Positions 15,069-18,431 of a stretch of DNA of 18,431 bases are shown here, piece by piece (the stretch's first letter is position 1; each line of letters begins with the position of its first letter). The notes under the pieces were generated by a model, which did no database searches, was not told where the DNA came from, and saw only the letters and a list, made by a program, of their open reading frames with translations. The position numbers and the translations under genes are program-made. This stretch comes from Caldifarciminota bacterium (GTDB lineage: Bacteria > WOR-3 > Hydrothermia > UBA1063 > CAJXJZ01): the NCBI GenBank assembly GCA_027073945.1, contig JALTEL010000494.1, positions 1 to 18,431 of the forward strand. The letters run 5' to 3'.

Positions 15069-15629
15069 ATGATAGAAGTAAGAATGCATGGCAGAGGAGG
15101 TCAGGGTGCGGTTGTTGCATCAAAAGTCCTTGCAGATGCTGCCTTCAAAGAGGGGAAATATGCACAGTCGTTTCCCCAGTATGGTGTGGAGAGAAGAGGT
15201 GCTCCTGTTACTGCTTTTACCCGTATATCCGAAATAGAAGGGGAGGCAGTAACACGGTCGTTCATCTACACGCCAGACCATCTTATTGTGCTTGACCCCA
15301 CCTTATTTCTCAGCATAAATTTGCTTGAGGGACTGAAAGATGGGGGATGGGTTGTTATAAATTCTTCCGAGGGGCCTGATGCATTTGACATACCTGAAAA
15401 ATTCAATGTTGCTGTTGTTGATGCTGCGTCAATTGCAATTAAATGGAGACTGGGCAGTAAGGCTCAACCTATTGTCAATACTGCTATACTGGGCGCATTT
15501 TCAAAAGTTACCGGAGTTATTGGTCTTGATGCCCTGAAGAGTTCTATTAATGCAAATGCTCCTGTGAAAAAAGAAGAGAACATAAGCGCTGCCGAGGAAG
15601 CCTTTAACAACGTGAAAACAAGGAGTTAG
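15069..15629 (+). CDS. porG: 2-oxoacid:ferredoxin oxidoreductase, gamma subunit (second operon)
   Basis: This encodes 186 residues. HGRGGQGAVVAS (7-18), FPQYGVERRGAPVTAFTRIS and LDPTLF mark the gamma-domain. The region equivalent to LPNTPMLGA in the other copy reads IVNTAILGAFSKVTG. It is clearly paralogous to the gamma subunit at 14301-14870 but well diverged, so the duplication is old or one operon was acquired separately. The start is fixed by AAAGGAGG (15055-15062). The next gene begins two bases after its stop. Confidence 0.93.
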   Translation: MIEVRMHGRGGQGAVVASKVLADAAFKEGKYAQSFPQYGVERRGAPVTAFTRISEIEGEAVTRSFIYTPDHLIVLDPTLFLSINLLEGLKDGGWVVINSSEGPDAFDIPEKFNVAVVDAASIAIKWRLGSKAQPIVNTAILGAFSKVTGVIGLDALKSSINANAPVKKEENISAAEEAFNNVKTRS

Positions 15630-15631
15630 TT

Positions 15632-16717
15632 ATGGATGAGCAAAAACCTATTTTAATAAAAAGCGAGAAAGACCTGCCAGAAGCTCCCATTTCTCAAGGC
15701 ACGTCTCTGATAAACAAAACAGGGTCATGGCGAAATGTAAGGCCTGTACTTGTAGAAAGAAGTGCCCCATGTCAGAATGCCTGTCCTCTCAAAGTATATA
15801 TTCAATCTTTCATAGATCTTTTGACAAGGGGGGAAAAGGAAAAAGCAGCGATTGAGATTCTTAAAAATAATCCTTTTCCGCTGCTTACCGGAAAATTTTG
15901 TCCTGCAAAATGCGAGATTGGATGCAATAGGAAAAAATACGATGAGCCTGTTGCCATAAAAGCACTTGAGACCTTTCTGGGTAAAATCGCTTACGAGAAA
16001 TCTCTGTTTGCTCCCAGAATGTCTATCCTGAACAAAAAAGCAGCCGTGATTGGAGGGACAGAGACTGCTATGTCCTGTGCCTATTTTTTGAATTTGTGGG
16101 GAGTGGATGTCACGGTATATGCTTCTGATATTTTTAACGGTCTTGGACTTTCGAACGCTGATATAGAAAAAGAAAAAAAGAGACTTACTGAATTTGGAGT
16201 GAGATTTTCTGATGGACATATGGAAGCAGAAGCAGCCTTAAGCGAATATGATGCGGTTTTCACCGACAGGGGTGCAGAAATTTTAGATAATAAATTGAAG
16301 AATACGAAGATAAAGGGACTTTTCGCCGCCTTCCCCGAGAAAAAAGATTTTGCAAGAGATCTGTACGCTGGAAAGAGAGCTGCAAAATCAATGCTGGAAT
16401 TCATGATGGGAGAAGAAATAAGGCCGGATGAAAGATTGCCGAGGGTGGTTTCTTTTAATGATATAGTCACGGATTATTTTGAACCGGAAAATAGAATAGA
16501 GTATATTGAAACATTGGAAGATGCAGTAAAAGAGGGAAACAGATGCTTTTCTTGCGGGCATTGTAATTCGTGCGGAAATTGTTATGTATTCTGCCCGGAT
16601 AATGCCATAACATGGGTTAATGATTATCCTGTTGTCAATTATGACTACTGTAAAGGTTGCGGTGTATGTGTCAATGAATGCCCCAGAAGTGCGCTTGAAA
16701 TGATACCTGAGAGATGA
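15632..16717 (+). CDS. Fused PorD/GltD-like delta subunit with degenerate flavoprotein segment
   Basis: This encodes 361 residues against about 100 for a normal delta subunit. Residues 14-46 match the PorD lead-in (LPEAPI, GSWRNVRPVL). Where PorD's first cluster should start, a GltD/NfnB-like piece begins. It has an N-terminal cysteine-rich helical domain (C47, C51, C90, C94, C98; TGKFCPAKCEIGC). A Rossmann-like stretch from 135 follows, with GGTETA in place of GxGxxG, and EYDAVF at 205-210. GLFAAF...AGKRAAKSML then resembles the C-terminal FAD segment. The NAD(P)H-binding subdomain normally between them is absent. A two-cluster ferredoxin closes the protein: C311, C314, C317, C321 and C340, C343, C346, C350, with extra C305 and C308. 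It lies between gamma and alpha, the position of porD. Flavin binding is doubtful; extra iron-sulfur clusters are likely. Confidence 0.85.
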   Translation: MDEQKPILIKSEKDLPEAPISQGTSLINKTGSWRNVRPVLVERSAPCQNACPLKVYIQSFIDLLTRGEKEKAAIEILKNNPFPLLTGKFCPAKCEIGCNRKKYDEPVAIKALETFLGKIAYEKSLFAPRMSILNKKAAVIGGTETAMSCAYFLNLWGVDVTVYASDIFNGLGLSNADIEKEKKRLTEFGVRFSDGHMEAEAALSEYDAVFTDRGAEILDNKLKNTKIKGLFAAFPEKKDFARDLYAGKRAAKSMLEFMMGEEIRPDERLPRVVSFNDIVTDYFEPENRIEYIETLEDAVKEGNRCFSCGHCNSCGNCYVFCPDNAITWVNDYPVVNYDYCKGCGVCVNECPRSALEMIPER

Positions 16718-16726
16718 GGAGGGAAA

Positions 16727-17884
16727 ATGAGTTATAAAAAAATTTTGACAGGAAATCATGCTGTATCTTACGGTGCCATGGCATCAAGGGTTCAGGTTAT
16801 TTCTGCTTATCCTATAACACCACAGACCACCATTGTTGAGCTATTGTCCGAACTTGTTGCTGATGGAAAATTGGATGCAATATTTACAAAAGTGGAGTCC
16901 GAGCATTCCGCCATGTCTGCTTGTGTGGGTGCTGCTGGAGCAGGCGCAAGGGCTTTCACCGCCACTTCTGCACAGGGGCTTGCGCTTATGCATGAAATGC
17001 TCCACTGGGCAGCAGGTGCGAGATTACCCATTGTGCTGGCAGAAGTAAACAGAGCAATGGCGCCTCCCTGGTCAATATGGACAGACCAGAATGATTCCCT
17101 TGCACAGAGAGATGTGGGATGGATGCAGTTCTATGTAGAATCCAATCAGGAGGTTTTTGACACGGTAATTCAGGCGTACAAAATAGCCGAGAAAGTGCTT
17201 TTGCCTGCTATGATCGTTCTTGATGCGTTTGTGCTTTCACATACATCTGAGCCTGTTGAAATATATGACCAGGAAAAAATAGATGAATATTTGCCTCCCT
17301 ATAAACCTCAGTACTATATTGAGCCTGGGAAAGGAATCGGGTATGGTGCTCTGGCAAAACCTGACACGTACTACGAATTTAGATATAAAATGCAGAGAGC
17401 TATGGAAGAAGCTATTCCCATTATTGAAGAAGAAGGGAAATTATTTGGAGAGATGTTTGGTAGAAAGTATGGGCTTGTGGAGGAATTTATGCTTGATGAT
17501 GCGGATTATGTCATTGTTACGTCTGCAACTGTTACTTCTACTGCAAGGGTTGCTGTGCAGGAGTTAAGAAAACGCGGCAAAAAGGTTGGAATATTGAAAA
17601 TGCGTGCAGTAAGGCCATTTCCGTTTGAAAAAATAAGAAAGGTCCTTTCGGGTAGAAAGAAGGTTGCAGTACTTGATAGAAACATTTCTTTCGGCTATCA
17701 TGGCATTTTCTATCAGGAAATAAAATCTGCGATGTACACAGTGGAGAAACCTGTGCCTATTTTTGGCTATATTCTTGGTCTGGGTGGAAGAGATGTCAGA
17801 GTTGAGGATATAATAGACATTTATAATGATATGGAGAACAGAACCACGATGGAAGACATAGTATGGAAGGGGGTGAAATTATGA
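16727..17884 (+). CDS. porA: 2-oxoacid:ferredoxin oxidoreductase, alpha subunit (second operon)
   Basis: This encodes 385 residues. AYPITPQTT (27-35), VESEHSAMSACVGA and TSAQGLALMHEM are intact. The stretch equivalent to the pyruvate-type loop reads NRAMAPPWSIWTDQNDS then QRDVGWMQFY. It differs from the first operon (SSPINI...DHSD), which may mean another 2-oxoacid or only drift. The C-terminal domain ends in LGLGGRD as in the paralogue. GAGGAGGG lies four bases before the ATG at 16727. The stop overlaps the beta-subunit ATG (ATGA). Confidence 0.92.
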   Translation: MSYKKILTGNHAVSYGAMASRVQVISAYPITPQTTIVELLSELVADGKLDAIFTKVESEHSAMSACVGAAGAGARAFTATSAQGLALMHEMLHWAAGARLPIVLAEVNRAMAPPWSIWTDQNDSLAQRDVGWMQFYVESNQEVFDTVIQAYKIAEKVLLPAMIVLDAFVLSHTSEPVEIYDQEKIDEYLPPYKPQYYIEPGKGIGYGALAKPDTYYEFRYKMQRAMEEAIPIIEEEGKLFGEMFGRKYGLVEEFMLDDADYVIVTSATVTSTARVAVQELRKRGKKVGILKMRAVRPFPFEKIRKVLSGRKKVAVLDRNISFGYHGIFYQEIKSAMYTVEKPVPIFGYILGLGGRDVRVEDIIDIYNDMENRTTMEDIVWKGVKL

Positions 17885-18431
17885 TGAGAAACTGGACTGT
17901 TCCGGAAGATGAACTGCTTTTAAAAGGCCATGTTGCATGCCAGGGATGTCTTGGAGCTCTTGCAATGCGGCTTGCACTTAAAGCACTCGGAGATAATACG
18001 GCCATTGTAATACCCGCCTGCTGCTGGACGATTATATCAGGAGATGTTATTTATCATGCTCTCAAAGTCCCTGTTTTTCATACTGCGTTTGAAACAACAG
18101 CCATAACAGCTACGGGTGTTAAAGCCGGGCTCACCGTTAGAGGTAAAGGTGATGCGACTGTCCTTGGCTGGGCAGGAGATGGAGGAACGTTTGATATTGG
18201 GCTGCAAGCCATATCCGGGGCAGCTGAAAGAAATGAAGATATTATTTATGCCGTGTATGACAACGAAGCATATATGAATACGGGAATTCAAAGGTCAAGT
18301 GCAACTCCACTCGGGGCATGGACAACGACAACCCCTGTGAAGCATCCGAAAGACAGGCCAAAGAAAAATATCGATGAGATACTTGCGGCACACAGAATAC
18401 CCTATATTGCAACTGCGGATCCTGCTTATCC
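17881..18431 (+). CDS. porB: 2-oxoacid:ferredoxin oxidoreductase, beta subunit (second operon), 3' end outside window
   Basis: The frame is open to the right edge, with 183 full codons visible out of about 300 expected. Two ATGs in a row (17881 and 17884) are possible starts; the first overlaps the alpha-subunit stop in an ATGA junction. Cluster ligands C20 and C23 (GHVACQGC) are present. C47/C48 (PACCW) stands near where the first operon has C52, and the last ligand lies beyond the window. The thiamine-diphosphate motif GDGGTFD (99-105) and DNEAYMNTGIQRS are intact. It completes a gamma-delta-alpha-beta order identical to the divergent operon. Confidence 0.93.
   Translation, partial: MMRNWTVPEDELLLKGHVACQGCLGALAMRLALKALGDNTAIVIPACCWTIISGDVIYHALKVPVFHTAFETTAITATGVKAGLTVRGKGDATVLGWAGDGGTFDIGLQAISGAAERNEDIIYAVYDNEAYMNTGIQRSSATPLGAWTTTTPVKHPKDRPKKNIDEILAAHRIPYIATADPAY

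Noticed and set aside
15725..16470. Two open frames antisense to the PorD/GltD-like gene
   Set aside because: Their low-complexity phenylalanine/serine-rich products are typical of the reverse complement of lysine/glutamate-rich coding sequence; the sense strand has clear cysteine motifs.
15632..16717. A frameshift or assembly error as the cause of the missing NAD(P)H domain
   Set aside because: The frame is continuous from lead-in to ferredoxin, with family-like segments before and after the gap and no displaced fragment in other frames. A precise in-frame deletion remains possible.
1..18431. CRISPR arrays, insertion sequences, integrase or attachment sites at the tRNA
   Set aside because: No regular direct repeats, transposase-like frames or a duplicated tRNA 3' end were seen.

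Overview
The window reads as a piece of chromosome from an anaerobic, Gram-negative-type bacterium of moderately low GC. Three observations point this way. There are two ferredoxin-dependent 2-oxoacid oxidoreductases of the four-subunit kind. One secreted protein carries a type IX secretion (T9SS)-like C-terminal sorting domain, and another resembles outer-membrane PorV/PorQ-type barrels. There is a type IV pilus PilY1-like protein. That mix fits the FCB group or a deep candidate phylum such as WOR-3/Hydrothermae. The lineage is an inference from gene content only. Most genes are headed by a clear Shine-Dalgarno sequence, and several promoters match the sigma-70 consensus with a 16-17 base spacer.

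Layout. (1) Positions 1-4196, plus strand: the 3' part of a large PilY1-like gene (its start lies outside the window), a small exported protein of unknown function, and a LemA-family membrane protein. A perfect 21-bp hairpin at 4212-4256 ends this unit and also the opposing one. (2) 6535-4251, minus strand: a secreted CBM-like/OB-fold protein with a T9SS-type tail, followed by an unknown 307-residue soluble protein, driven from a consensus promoter. (3) 6788-7162, plus strand: a compact unit of ribosomal protein S20 (rpsT) and tRNA-Val(TAC) from its own consensus promoter. (4) 9183-7178, minus strand: hslV without hslU, a PorV/PorQ-like barrel, and a polyprenol/diacylglycerol-kinase-like membrane protein. 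(5) 10966-9271, minus strand: the cdaA-cdaR pair for cyclic di-AMP synthesis. Its promoter is so close to the cdaA ATG that the mRNA may be leaderless. (6) 11772-11038, minus strand: a FetB-type (UPF0014) permease without its ATPase partner. (7) 14870-11854, minus strand, and 15069 to the window end, plus strand: two divergent POR-type operons with the same gene order (gamma, delta, alpha, beta), sharing a 198-bp control region.

The most unusual object is the delta subunit of the second POR operon (15632-16717). A PorD-type protein appears to have been split by a GltD/NfnB-like flavoprotein segment. That segment has lost its NAD(P)H-binding subdomain and its dinucleotide-binding glycine motifs. 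The two POR complexes should oxidise 2-oxoacids (pyruvate most likely for the first) to acyl-CoA while reducing ferredoxin. The second complex probably differs in electron transfer or partner.

No CRISPR array, insertion sequence, prophage or rRNA gene was seen. No stretch longer than 300 bases lacks a gene.
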